A stretch of DNA of 20,560 nt, taken from positions 1 to 20,560 of the forward strand of contig BOCB01000027.1 of NCBI GenBank assembly GCA_026002695.1. Reading direction: 5' to 3'. The notes under the pieces are model-generated. The model was not told the origin of the DNA. It did no database searches and saw only the letters and a list, made by a program, of their open reading frames with translations. The stretch is from Synergistales bacterium (lineage in GTDB: Bacteria > Synergistota > Synergistia > Synergistales > Synergistaceae). Shown here piece by piece: positions 13,703 to 20,531 of the stretch (its first letter is position 1; the number at the start of each line of letters is the position of its first letter). The position numbers were made by a program, and so were the translations under genes.

Positions 13703-15343
13703 ATGGCTAAGGTTCTGCTTTTCAAAGAGGAAGCGCGCCACGCGATGGAGCGCGGCGTCAATAAAGTTGCCGATACCGTCGGCATCACGCTTGGCCCTAA
13801 GGGGCGCAACGTCATATTAGAGAAGAAGTTCGGCTCGCCCACCATCACCAACGACGGCGTGACGATCGCCAAGGAGATAGAGCTCGAAGACCCGTTCGAG
13901 AACATGGGCGCACAGCTCCTGAAGGAAGTCGCCTCGAAGACGAACGACGTCGCCGGCGACGGCACCACGACCGCTACGGTTGTCGCCCGCGCGATGATCC
14001 GCGAGGGCATCAAGAACGTAACAGCCGGAGCCAACGGTATGCTCATCCGCCGCGGCATCGAGAAGGGCATCGACCTCGTAGTAGACGAGCTCAAGTCTCA
14101 GTCCGTCAGCGTAAAGGATCACTCCATGAAAGTGCAGGTGGCCTCCATCTCCGCCAACGACAAGGCCGTCGGCGAGCTCATCGCTCAGGCAATGGAGAAG
14201 GTCGGCGAGGAGGGCGTCATCACGGTAGAGGACAGCCAGTCCGTGGGAACGGCGCTCGAAATGGTCGAGGGACTCCAGTTCGACAAGGGCTACATCAGCC
14301 CCTACATGATTACGAATCCGGATCGCATGGAGGCATTTCTCGAAGACGCGAACATCCTCCTGGTAGAGGGTAAGATCTCGAATGTGAAGGACATGCTCCC
14401 CATCCTCGAGAAAATAGTGCAGACCGGCAAGCCGCTCCTCATAATATCTGAGGACGTTGAGGGCGAGGCTCTCGCTACGCTCGTGGTCAACAAGCTGCGC
14501 GGTATACTCCAGGTTGCCGCCGTTAAGGCGCCCGGCTTCGGCGATCGCCGCAAGGCAATGCTTCAGGACATCGCCACGGTTGTCGGCGCGACGGTAATCA
14601 GCGAGGACATCGGCCTCAAGTTAGAGAACGCCGACCTCTCGGCGCTTGGCAAGGCGAAGAAGGTACGCGTTGGCAAAGAGGAGACTATTATCGTTGAGGG
14701 CGCGGGCGACGCGCAGAAGATAAAGGATCGCGCCGCTCAGATACGCAAGGAGCTTGAGGACTCCACCTCCGAGTACGACAAGGAGAAGCTTCAGGAGCGC
14801 CTCGCCAAACTCGTCGGCGGCGTTGCCGTGATACAGGTCGGCGCGGCTACGGAGACCGAGCAGAAGGAATTGAAGCACCGTATTGAGGACGCGCTGAACG
14901 CGACTCGCGCGGCTGTCGAGGAGGGCATCGTCGCCGGCGGCGGCGTGGCGCTCGTGCGCTGCATAAAGGCGCTTGACGGCTTCATACTCGAACTCGAAGG
15001 CGACCAGAGAACCGGCGCGTCGATAGTTCGCAGGGCGCTCATCGAGCCGCTGCACCTCATCGCCACCAACGCCGGCCTCGCGGGCGACGTGGTTGTCGAG
15101 AAGGTAGCCGCTCTGGAGGCCGGAAAGGGTCTCGACGCCTCGACAGGCGAGTACGTGGACATGATAAAGTCCGGCATCATCGACCCTGTCAAGGTTACGA
15201 GAAGCGCGGTGCAGAATGCCGGTTCCATAGCCGCGATGATACTCACCACCGACGCGATGATTGCCGACAAGCCCGAGAAGAAGGACGGCCACGGTATGCC
15301 CGGCGGAATGGGCGGCATGGGCGGAATGGGCGACTTCGACTAA
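13703..15343 (+). CDS. groEL: Chaperonin GroEL
   Basis: 546-aa group I chaperonin subunit (tetradecameric ATP-dependent folding chamber). Visible: TLGPKGRNV near residue 30, the ATP site DVAGDGTTTATV around 80-92, EVASKTND, the apical-domain stretch PLLIISEDVEGEALATLVVNKLRG, KAPGFGDRRKAML, VGGVAVIQVGAATETE, and the second ATP segment GIVAGGGVALVR. The C-terminus ends in GGM repeats (PGGMGGMGGMGDFD). GGGAGAGG lies upstream of the ATG. A strong intrinsic terminator follows. A single full-length copy is seen here, with nothing missing or unusual. Confidence 0.99.
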   Translation: MAKVLLFKEEARHAMERGVNKVADTVGITLGPKGRNVILEKKFGSPTITNDGVTIAKEIELEDPFENMGAQLLKEVASKTNDVAGDGTTTATVVARAMIREGIKNVTAGANGMLIRRGIEKGIDLVVDELKSQSVSVKDHSMKVQVASISANDKAVGELIAQAMEKVGEEGVITVEDSQSVGTALEMVEGLQFDKGYISPYMITNPDRMEAFLEDANILLVEGKISNVKDMLPILEKIVQTGKPLLIISEDVEGEALATLVVNKLRGILQVAAVKAPGFGDRRKAMLQDIATVVGATVISEDIGLKLENADLSALGKAKKVRVGKEETIIVEGAGDAQKIKDRAAQIRKELEDSTSEYDKEKLQERLAKLVGGVAVIQVGAATETEQKELKHRIEDALNATRAAVEEGIVAGGGVALVRCIKALDGFILELEGDQRTGASIVRRALIEPLHLIATNAGLAGDVVVEKVAALEAGKGLDASTGEYVDMIKSGIIDPVKVTRSAVQNAGSIAAMILTTDAMIADKPEKKDGHGMPGGMGGMGGMGDFD

Positions 15344-15371
15344 ACGAAGACGCAAGTAATTTTACCGATTT

Positions 15372-15420
15372 AAGGGAGAGGGGGATGTAAAAAGCCCCTC
15401 TCCCTTTTGTTTTGACTTTT
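15372..15420 (+). terminator. Intrinsic terminator of groESL
   Basis: A perfect 12-bp stem, AAGGGAGAGGGG (15372-15383) with CCCCTCTCCCTT (15395-15406), an 11-base loop and a following T-rich tract. It lies 28 nt after the groEL stop. Confidence 0.93.
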
Positions 15421-15460
15421 TTAACGGTACGCGCGGCGGTGCGGGAGGACGGCCGCGCCC

Positions 15461-16330
15461 TTATTTAACCACTCCGCCCTCCACCACGACGCTCTCGGGA
15501 TCTACCGCGCCGCCGTAGAAGGGCTCAAGCGCTTCCTTATATGCCTTGTGCATGAATCTCTCGCCGCCGAGTTTTTTCAGCTCGTCGTTCAGCCATCTCA
15601 GCAGTTCCTTATTCCCTTTACGCACAGCCGGCGCGATCGTGTCGGGGCTGCCAAAAGAGGGAATCCCAACCGTATAGCCCGGATTCGCGTTAGCCCACGC
15701 GAAGAGGAGCGTATTATCGTTGCTGAGGGCGGCTCCGCGTCCGCCGGCCAGAGCCTGTAAGGCCTCGGACATATCTTCGAACTTCAGCAGTTCGACGTCG
15801 GGGTAATTATACGCGAGATACTTCTCGGCGGTGCTGCCCTTAACAATGATCAGCTTCTTGCCCTTCAGCTCCGCGATGTCCTTGATAACTTGCCCGTTCT
15901 TTGACACTAAGCCGAGGGCGGCCTTCATGTACGGAAGGGCAAAGTCAACCCTCTCGGCCCTCTCCTTGGTCACAGTGAAGTTCGCGAAGACGATGTCGAC
16001 CTTGTTCGTTTCAAGATACTCAACCCTGTCCGCGGGATTCAAGGGCACCCATTCAACCTTGTTTTCGCCGCCGAGCAGATCCTTCGCGACGCGGCGCGCT
16101 ATAACGAGGTCAAACCCTGCGTTCTTGCCCTTCTTGTCTATGTAGCCGAACGGAGGTTCGTCCGCATAGACGCCTATGCGAATCTTGCCGGCAGCCTTGA
16201 TGGCAGCGAGGGAGTCCTTTTCAGCGGCCGATGCCGAGTGCGCCGTAAAAACCGCCGCCGCGAGGAGAAGTACGGACAGTATCGCTAATCCCCTGAAAAT
16301 ATTGCTTGAATTGCCAAGTGTGCGTTTCAT
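15461..16330 (-). CDS. Polar amino acid ABC transporter substrate-binding protein (SBP family 3)
   Basis: 289-aa exported receptor. The start at 16330 has GGAGGG about 11 nt upstream; an in-frame ATG at 16348 lies upstream of that ribosome site and is less likely. The signal peptide has a basic start (MKRTLG), a hydrophobic core (LAILSVLLLAAAVFTA) and a likely cleavage after SASA. The mature part shows the family pattern: IRIGVYADEPPFGYID, FDLVIARRVAKDL, VDIVFANFTVTKERAERVDFALPY with the Arg that binds the ligand alpha-carboxylate, LIIVKGSTAEKYL, and LSNDNTLL with the Asp expected near the ligand amino group. This suggests an acidic or polar amino acid ligand, such as glutamate, glutamine or cystine. 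No permease or ATPase gene adjoins it, so its transporter partners are elsewhere. It is convergent with groEL, and repeat copy E sits in its leader. Confidence 0.93.
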   Translation of the reverse strand: MKRTLGNSSNIFRGLAILSVLLLAAAVFTAHSASAAEKDSLAAIKAAGKIRIGVYADEPPFGYIDKKGKNAGFDLVIARRVAKDLLGGENKVEWVPLNPADRVEYLETNKVDIVFANFTVTKERAERVDFALPYMKAALGLVSKNGQVIKDIAELKGKKLIIVKGSTAEKYLAYNYPDVELLKFEDMSEALQALAGGRGAALSNDNTLLFAWANANPGYTVGIPSFGSPDTIAPAVRKGNKELLRWLNDELKKLGGERFMHKAYKEALEPFYGGAVDPESVVVEGGVVK

Positions 16331-16355
16331 TACGAAACAACCCTCCAATTTTTTT

Positions 16356-16428
16356 GAAGGCCGATTTATTATCAGGAGCCTAAAGGGTAACGATAAAAAC
16401 CTTTCGGCAATTTAATCAGCGCTTCCTC
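16356..16428 (-). repeat. Palindromic intergenic element, copy E (internally deleted)
   Basis: A 73-bp form with core words (minus strand) TTTATCGTTACCCTTTAGG and CTCCTGATAATAAATC, and both terminal repeats, but missing about 40 bp around the internal hairpin. Its ends have changed together to GAAGG...CTTCC in place of AAGTAA...TTACTT. The core end lies about 26 nt upstream of the solute-binding-protein start. Confidence 0.75.
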
Positions 16429-16616
16429 GTCGAAATAAAACGTATGTAAAAACCGTTTTGCCCTGCCCATCTTAATGGTTTCGCGAAAAATTACTTTGTC
16501 GGTTCCGCCTCCGTCTCAAGTATTATAACCTTCTGCCTTGCGGATATCCAGTTTAATTTTGCTGCTATAATTTACATAATAAATTCAGACTTTTCCGACG
16601 GCTAAAACTGACGGGT

Positions 16617-16733
16617 TTAAGTAAATGCTGATTTATTGTTAGAAGCCTAAAGGGTAAAGATAAAAAACCTGACCGGCTCTACATCTCAAAACGGCTAAAT
16701 CCCATTTTGGCTAATTAATCAACGCTTACTTAA
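16617..16733 (-). repeat. Palindromic intergenic element, copy F (best full-length copy)
   Basis: 117 bp, ending in TTAAGTAA at 16617 and TTACTTAA at 16733. The longer ends TTAAGTAAATGCTGATTTAT and TTAAGTAAGCGTTGATTAAT (complement of the right end) are near-identical inverted repeats. Core words on the minus strand are TTTATCTTTACCCTTTAGG and CTTCTAACAATAAATCAGC. No clear target-site duplication outside the ends. Confidence 0.85.
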
Positions 16734-16925
16734 TTCTTTGATAATCCGCAATCTATATATGCGACGTGGTTTTACTAAAAATAGCTGTTTATTGCCAGAA
16801 TATTGACGATAGATATGATATAATTTTCTTATCAAAGTGGTAGTCAAGGTAATTTAATATTGTGTGATGTCGAACTTGTGCTGAGTTTTCAATATCTATG
16901 GTATTGGGTTGTATGGTGTTCGGTT

Positions 16926-16963
16926 GGCAAAATTCCGTTTTGGCAATTTAATCAGTGTTTGCC
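16926..16963 (-). repeat. Palindromic intergenic element, copy G (hairpin half only)
   Basis: Only the hairpin end and right terminal repeat are present (plus strand CAAAATTCCGTTTTG, then AATTTAATCAGTGTTTGCC). The hairpin CAAAAC-GGA-ATTTTG differs from copy D by a change in both arms that keeps most pairing. Confidence 0.65.
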
Positions 16964-16991
16964 CGGTACTCAAAAATCAGTTGCAATGAAT

Positions 16992-17026
16992 AAAATATTG
17001 ACAATATTTTTAATGAGTTTTTTAGT
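16992..17026 (+). promoter_or_regulatory. Possible promoter with overlapping palindrome for the corrinoid gene
   Basis: TTGACA (16998-17003) and TTTAGT (17021-17026) are 17 bases apart. The -35 is inside a perfect inverted repeat, AAAATATTG-A-CAATATTTT (16992-17010), which could be an operator. It lies 67 nt upstream of the start codon. Confidence 0.45.
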
Positions 17027-17092
17027 TGGAAATTAGGTGTGTTCAAACACATCTAAGTTCATAAAATCACATCATCTGGGAGGGGTATGGTT

Positions 17093-17725
17093 ATGGCAAT
17101 ATTGAACGAGATTTCAGAGGCAGTACAGCAGGGTAAGGTTAAGGCAGTTAAGGAACTCGTGCAGAAGGCCGTCGACGAAAAGGCGGCAGCGAAGGATGTA
17201 CTTGACAACGGACTCTTGGTCGGCATGAGCATAGTCGGCGAAAAGTTCAAGAACAACGAAGTGTTCGTACCTGAAGTACTGTTGGCCGCGCGCGCTTTGA
17301 ACGCGGGTACCGCGATCCTCAAGCCGCTTTTGATTCAGGCCGGCGTCAAATCGCACGGCAAGGCCGCCATCGGCACGGTTAAGGGCGACCTCCACGACAT
17401 CGGCAAGAACCTCGTCAAGTTGATGTTCGAAGGCAAGGGCATAGAGGTTTTCGATCTGGGCGCCGACGTTGCCCCCGAGAAGTTTATCGAGACAGTCAAG
17501 GCCAACGACTGTCAGATCATCGCCTGTTCGGCTCTTCTGACCACCACGATGGCCGCCATGAAGGATGTTGTTGACGCAGCCGTCAAGGCCGGCATTCGCG
17601 ACAAGGTCAAGATCATGGTCGGCGGCGCGCCAATCACTCAGGCGTACGCCGATCAGATAGGCGCGGACGGTTTCACCGCTGACGCGGCCAGCGCTGCCGA
17701 CCTCGCAGTGAAGCTCATCGGGTAA
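17093..17725 (+). CDS. Methyltransferase corrinoid protein (MtbC/MttC type)
   Basis: 210-aa cobamide-binding protein that shuttles a methyl group between a substrate-specific methyltransferase and an acceptor methyltransferase. The N-terminal helical cap domain (about 5-85) contains LLVGMSIVGEKFKNNEVFVPEVLLAARA. The C-terminal B12-binding Rossmann domain (about 88-210) has the cobalt-ligand motif D99-L-H101-D-I-G104, then SALLTTTMAAMKDVV and VGGAPITQAYADQIGADGF. Start 17093 is preferred because GGGAGGGG (17078-17085) is seven bases upstream; ATG 17087 is too close to it. The substrate methyltransferase (MttB, MtaB or similar) and a reductive activase are not in the window. It is convergent with the CooC/methyltransferase run, which probably belongs to the same one-carbon chemistry. 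Substrate unknown. Confidence 0.93.
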   Translation: MAILNEISEAVQQGKVKAVKELVQKAVDEKAAAKDVLDNGLLVGMSIVGEKFKNNEVFVPEVLLAARALNAGTAILKPLLIQAGVKSHGKAAIGTVKGDLHDIGKNLVKLMFEGKGIEVFDLGADVAPEKFIETVKANDCQIIACSALLTTTMAAMKDVVDAAVKAGIRDKVKIMVGGAPITQAYADQIGADGFTADAASAADLAVKLIG

Positions 17726-17750
17726 GAGACAAAACAAAAAAATCTAAAAT

Positions 17751-17791
17751 ACGGAAAAGCCTCTTTAGATAATCTAAGGAGGCTTTTCCGT
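17751..17791. terminator. Bidirectional terminator between corrinoid and cooC genes
   Basis: A near-perfect 20-bp hairpin: ACGGAAAAGCCTC pairs with GAGGCTTTTCCGT, and the inner TTAGAT with ATCTAA. An A-rich tract on its plus-strand left side gives a T-run for minus-strand transcripts; on the plus strand the T-run lies within the stem arm. Confidence 0.85.
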
Positions 17792-17810
17792 CTGCCATAG
17801 CAGCGGTTGC

Positions 17811-18563
17811 TTATTCGGCTATTTCAGCCATTAATCCTCTCAGCGTTTTGTAAATCTCATTATCTTTCGACGCATCCCAGACAGGCTTCGAATGTTCCGC
17901 CAGAAGCGCGATTTCTTCGTCATACGGCAGCGCCAGTATTTTTTGCGCCTTTGTGTTCTCTTTCACCCGCTGAGCCGCCTCTGGCAGCTCGCCGTTCCTC
18001 GTGCGATTGACGAGCAGAACCAGTTTCCCGTAGCCGATACGCATCTCGCTCGCAAGCGAGTACAAGCGCTCCAGTGTGTTTAGTCCGGCGTTGGAGGCGT
18101 CCGAGACAAGAACCAACACGTTCACCGTCTGCACTATCCTGCGGGAAAGATTCTCCAACCCGGCCTCGTTGTCCAGAACAACATATTTATATTGATCGGA
18201 CAGCTCTTTAATCGCGAGTTTAAGCACGTTATTCGCGTAGCAGTAACATCCCGGCCCCTCGGGCCTTCCCATGGATATCAGGTCGAAACCGCTGCTCTCC
18301 ACCAGCCCCTGAGATATTTTCATCCGAAGCAGCTCTTGCTTTGATATCTTCTGAGCCTCGGATTCATCCCTTACTGTTTCGCGCGCTGCGCCGATCGTAA
18401 ACCGCACCTTCACTCCCAGCATATCGGCAAGACAGCTGTTGGGGTCGGCGTCGATCGCCAGCACCGGCTTCTTCCCAAGCTCTACAAGGGAGCGTACAAA
18501 CATCCCGGCGAGCGTAGTCTTTCCAACCCCGCCCTTACCGGATAACGCAATTATACAATTCAT
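17811..18563 (-). CDS. CooC-type nickel-insertion ATPase (first paralogue)
   Basis: 250-aa MinD/CooC-family P-loop ATPase. A deviant Walker A, SGKGGVGKTT (8-17), is followed by AIDADPNSCLADMLG. A C-x-C pair, C106 and C108 in GPGCYCYAN, matches the metal-binding cysteines at the dimer interface of CooC. VVLDNEAGLENLSRR and LVLVSDASNAGLNT are also family-typical. CooC/AcsF proteins load nickel into carbon monoxide dehydrogenase or the acetyl-CoA synthase complex using ATP. The ATG overlaps the stop of the upstream paralogue (ATGA), so the two are translationally coupled. No CODH or ACS gene lies within the window. Its presence beside corrinoid and methyltransferase genes suggests a Wood-Ljungdahl-like locus continuing beyond the right edge, which I cannot see. 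Confidence 0.88.
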   Translation of the reverse strand: MNCIIALSGKGGVGKTTLAGMFVRSLVELGKKPVLAIDADPNSCLADMLGVKVRFTIGAARETVRDESEAQKISKQELLRMKISQGLVESSGFDLISMGRPEGPGCYCYANNVLKLAIKELSDQYKYVVLDNEAGLENLSRRIVQTVNVLVLVSDASNAGLNTLERLYSLASEMRIGYGKLVLLVNRTRNGELPEAAQRVKENTKAQKILALPYDEEIALLAEHSKPVWDASKDNEIYKTLRGLMAEIAE

Positions 18564-19330
18564 GCTTCCAACCTCTTTACTATCTCAGTATACTGACTGC
18601 GGGTCGCGCCGTCTAAACAATCATACGGAGAGACTCCGTCCCGGTCAGCTTTTTTCAGATCATCGGTCCATGGGAGGAACGCTATTATCTCGCTCTTAGG
18701 CAGAGAACTCCTCAAAAAATCACGATCTGCGTCACCGGTTATCTTATTGGCGACAAACATTACCTTCCTGATGCCTATCTCTCTCGACATCCTCTCGACA
18801 AGCAGGGCGCAGTCCACGGATCTCTGACCGGGCTCCAGCACGACCAACATAACGTCGACCCCCTGGGAAGTAGCTCGTCCCAGATGCTCTATGCCGGCCT
18901 CCATATCCATAATCAGCGCATCGCTCTTAAAGAGAACCAAGTCGTTCACCAAGGCGCGGATAAAAGTGTTTTCCGGGCAGGCACAGCCGCTTCCTCCCGC
19001 CTTGACCGCTCCCAAAATAAGGAGGGAAACGCCGCGGTGTTTGTAGGCGTAGTGATCGGCCACGTCGGATACCTCAGGATTCAGCCTGAATACCTGCCCA
19101 TACTGCCCGACCTTCGCTCCGGTTCTCTCTTCTATCAGCCCGATTTGCTGCGATATGGTGACAATCTTTCGTTGTTCGGCGTGCGAAATTCCCAGGGAAG
19201 AAGCCAGATTGGCGTCCGGATCCGCGTCAAGCGCGAGAACTCGGTCGCCCAGTTCGGCCTTCATCAGAGCGAGTATTGACGCGATTGTGGATTTTCCAAC
19301 CCCGCCTTTCCCTGAAACGGCTATTTTCAC
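18560..19330 (-). CDS. CooC-type nickel-insertion ATPase (second paralogue)
   Basis: 256-aa paralogue of the next gene. The GTG at 19330 gives (V)KIAVSGKGGVGKST directly at the family start and has AGGGGAG (19341-19347) ten bases upstream; an in-frame TTG at 19357 lies inside a repeat and is unlikely. Motifs: Walker A at residues 6-15, ALDADPDANLASSLG, C116 and C118 in GSGCACPEN (metal-binding C-x-C), and ALIMDMEAGIEHLGRAT. The two paralogues differ clearly outside these motifs, so they are probably specialised or form a heterodimer rather than being a recent duplication. It is preceded by repeat copy H and, 128 nt further upstream, by the methyltransferase gene on the same strand. Confidence 0.88.
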   Translation of the reverse strand: MKIAVSGKGGVGKSTIASILALMKAELGDRVLALDADPDANLASSLGISHAEQRKIVTISQQIGLIEERTGAKVGQYGQVFRLNPEVSDVADHYAYKHRGVSLLILGAVKAGGSGCACPENTFIRALVNDLVLFKSDALIMDMEAGIEHLGRATSQGVDVMLVVLEPGQRSVDCALLVERMSREIGIRKVMFVANKITGDADRDFLRSSLPKSEIIAFLPWTDDLKKADRDGVSPYDCLDGATRSQYTEIVKRLEA

Positions 19331-19354
19331 TGTGTTCACTCTCCCCTGATTCGC

Positions 19355-19460
19355 CAAGTAAAGACTGATTTATCGTTAAGAGCCTAAAGAATAACGATAA
19401 AAACCCTTCGGGCGACCGAGGCGGCCGCCCTTACGCACCCATATTATCACTCTTTACTTA
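19355..19460 (-). repeat. Palindromic intergenic element, copy H
   Basis: Left end AAGTAAAGACTGATTTAT; the complement of the right end reads TAAGTAAAGAGTGATAAT. Both ends share the AAAGA variant not seen in other copies, so they have changed together. Core words on the minus strand: TTTATCGTTATTCTTTAGG and AACGATAAATCAG. The middle is a GC-rich unrelated hairpin (GGGCG...CGCCC). The right end overlaps the stop codon of the methyltransferase gene, and the core end lies about 25 nt upstream of the cooC start. Confidence 0.75.
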
Positions 19461-20531
19461 AAACCCGTACTTCTCTTTCATCCTGCCGGAAATTTCTTTC
19501 ACGAGCTTAAACACCTTGTCGGCCTCTTCCACCTTCAGAGAACCGGTGCCGCATGAGGGAGTGAGAACCGCCTGCTCGGCGATGATCTTTTTGTCGATCC
19601 CAGTAACGCCGACGAGCTTGTCCATATTCGCCTCGAGAATCGTCTCAAGGGACTTGACGTCCTGCTCCATGACCTTGTTCGAGGTCGGCACTATTCCCCA
19701 CGCCAGCATGCGCTCCTTGCCGAGGTGGGCTTTCATGTCGTTCGCGTACAGGGACACAGTTTCGCCGAACGCAAACGCGTCAAAGTTCACCATGTCCACG
19801 CCCGCGTCGGTCAGAATGCTCCACTCGGTGTTGCCGCAGCAGTGAATGCCGGCATACGCGCCGTCATCGTGAACGGCTTTGATGACCTCTTTCAGTGTCT
19901 CCACGACGTTCTCACGCTGCACGGAGACGTAGGTGGAGCTGCCGAAGGCGGACAGAATAGGCTCGTCGATAAAGCAGATGATGTTGTCAGCATACTGTTT
20001 GAACTTCTGTATCTGCCAGCGGGCCTTCATGGCTATCGCCTTGATGATTACATCGCGGAACTCGTCGTTGTAATAGATAGCCCTCTTGTTCTCGTCCGTC
20101 AGGGTCAGCGCGAAGCTGCAAGGCCCTGTTACCTGCACCTTGAGCCACGGCAGCTTTTTCTTGTCCGCTCCGTTAGCCTTCAGTTGCTTCTCGAGAGCGT
20201 AAATACCCTTGGAGAACTCCTCCGTTATCGCCAGCGAGGAACAATCGCCGCTGCCGCCCTCATCCATCGCGGCCGCGTAATTTTCGTAAAACACCGCGAA
20301 GTCGTCGGAGTAGTCGCGGGCGGTGTCAAAATACAGACGCCCCTTCGCCTCGTCGATAACAGCGGAAGGAATGCCCTCGCTGTACTGAATTTCCATCTGC
20401 TCCTTGAGCCCGAACACTCCGAGCTGGGGCCAGATCGGCGCGTTAAGCGACGCCAGCGACACGTCAATCGCGTGCGCCGGGTCATCGTAGGGCATACTGC
20501 CTATGGCTGTGCTTAGGAACTTTGGTTTCAT
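19458..20531 (-). CDS. MetE/UroD-superfamily zinc methyltransferase (MtaA-like role possible)
   Basis: 357-aa TIM-barrel protein of the cobalamin-independent methionine synthase / uroporphyrinogen decarboxylase superfamily. It begins TAIGSMPYDDP, like stand-alone MetE-core proteins. It has a probable zinc site, H230-C-C232 in GIHCCGNTEW plus C327 in TPSCGTGSL, matching the His-x-Cys...Cys arrangement that activates thiol acceptors. VQVTGPCSFALTL and CFIDEPILSAF are further family marks. GAGGTG lies ten bases before the ATG. It likely moves a methyl group between a corrinoid or folate donor and a thiol acceptor. Being in line with two cooC genes and near a corrinoid protein, methylcobamide is a reasonable donor. 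It is shorter than full-length MetE (~750 aa), so it is not classical MetE. The precise substrates are not known. Confidence 0.82.
   Translation of the reverse strand: MKPKFLSTAIGSMPYDDPAHAIDVSLASLNAPIWPQLGVFGLKEQMEIQYSEGIPSAVIDEAKGRLYFDTARDYSDDFAVFYENYAAAMDEGGSGDCSSLAITEEFSKGIYALEKQLKANGADKKKLPWLKVQVTGPCSFALTLTDENKRAIYYNDEFRDVIIKAIAMKARWQIQKFKQYADNIICFIDEPILSAFGSSTYVSVQRENVVETLKEVIKAVHDDGAYAGIHCCGNTEWSILTDAGVDMVNFDAFAFGETVSLYANDMKAHLGKERMLAWGIVPTSNKVMEQDVKSLETILEANMDKLVGVTGIDKKIIAEQAVLTPSCGTGSLKVEEADKVFKLVKEISGRMKEKYGF

Larger units (their letters stand above)
16331..17092. other. Long non-coding region with three repeat copies
   Basis: This 760-bp region between the divergent solute-binding and corrinoid genes contains repeats E, F and G and no credible gene. 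The part from about 16735 to 17070 is much more A/T-rich than the surroundings and contains two related words, AATATTGACGAT (16799-16810) and AATATTGACAAT (16994-17005). A TATAAT at 16819-16824 has no properly spaced -35 that I can see. No cobalamin riboswitch pattern was recognised upstream of the corrinoid gene. Confidence 0.6.

Noticed and set aside
16734..17086. Cobalamin riboswitch upstream of the corrinoid gene
   Set aside because: No B12-box-like conserved core or matching helices were recognised by eye; an Infernal search with the Rfam cobalamin model would settle it.
3399..19460. Repeated intergenic sequence as a possible CRISPR array
   Set aside because: Copies are kilobases apart, vary in length, lie in different intergenic gaps and have no regular spacers or cas genes.
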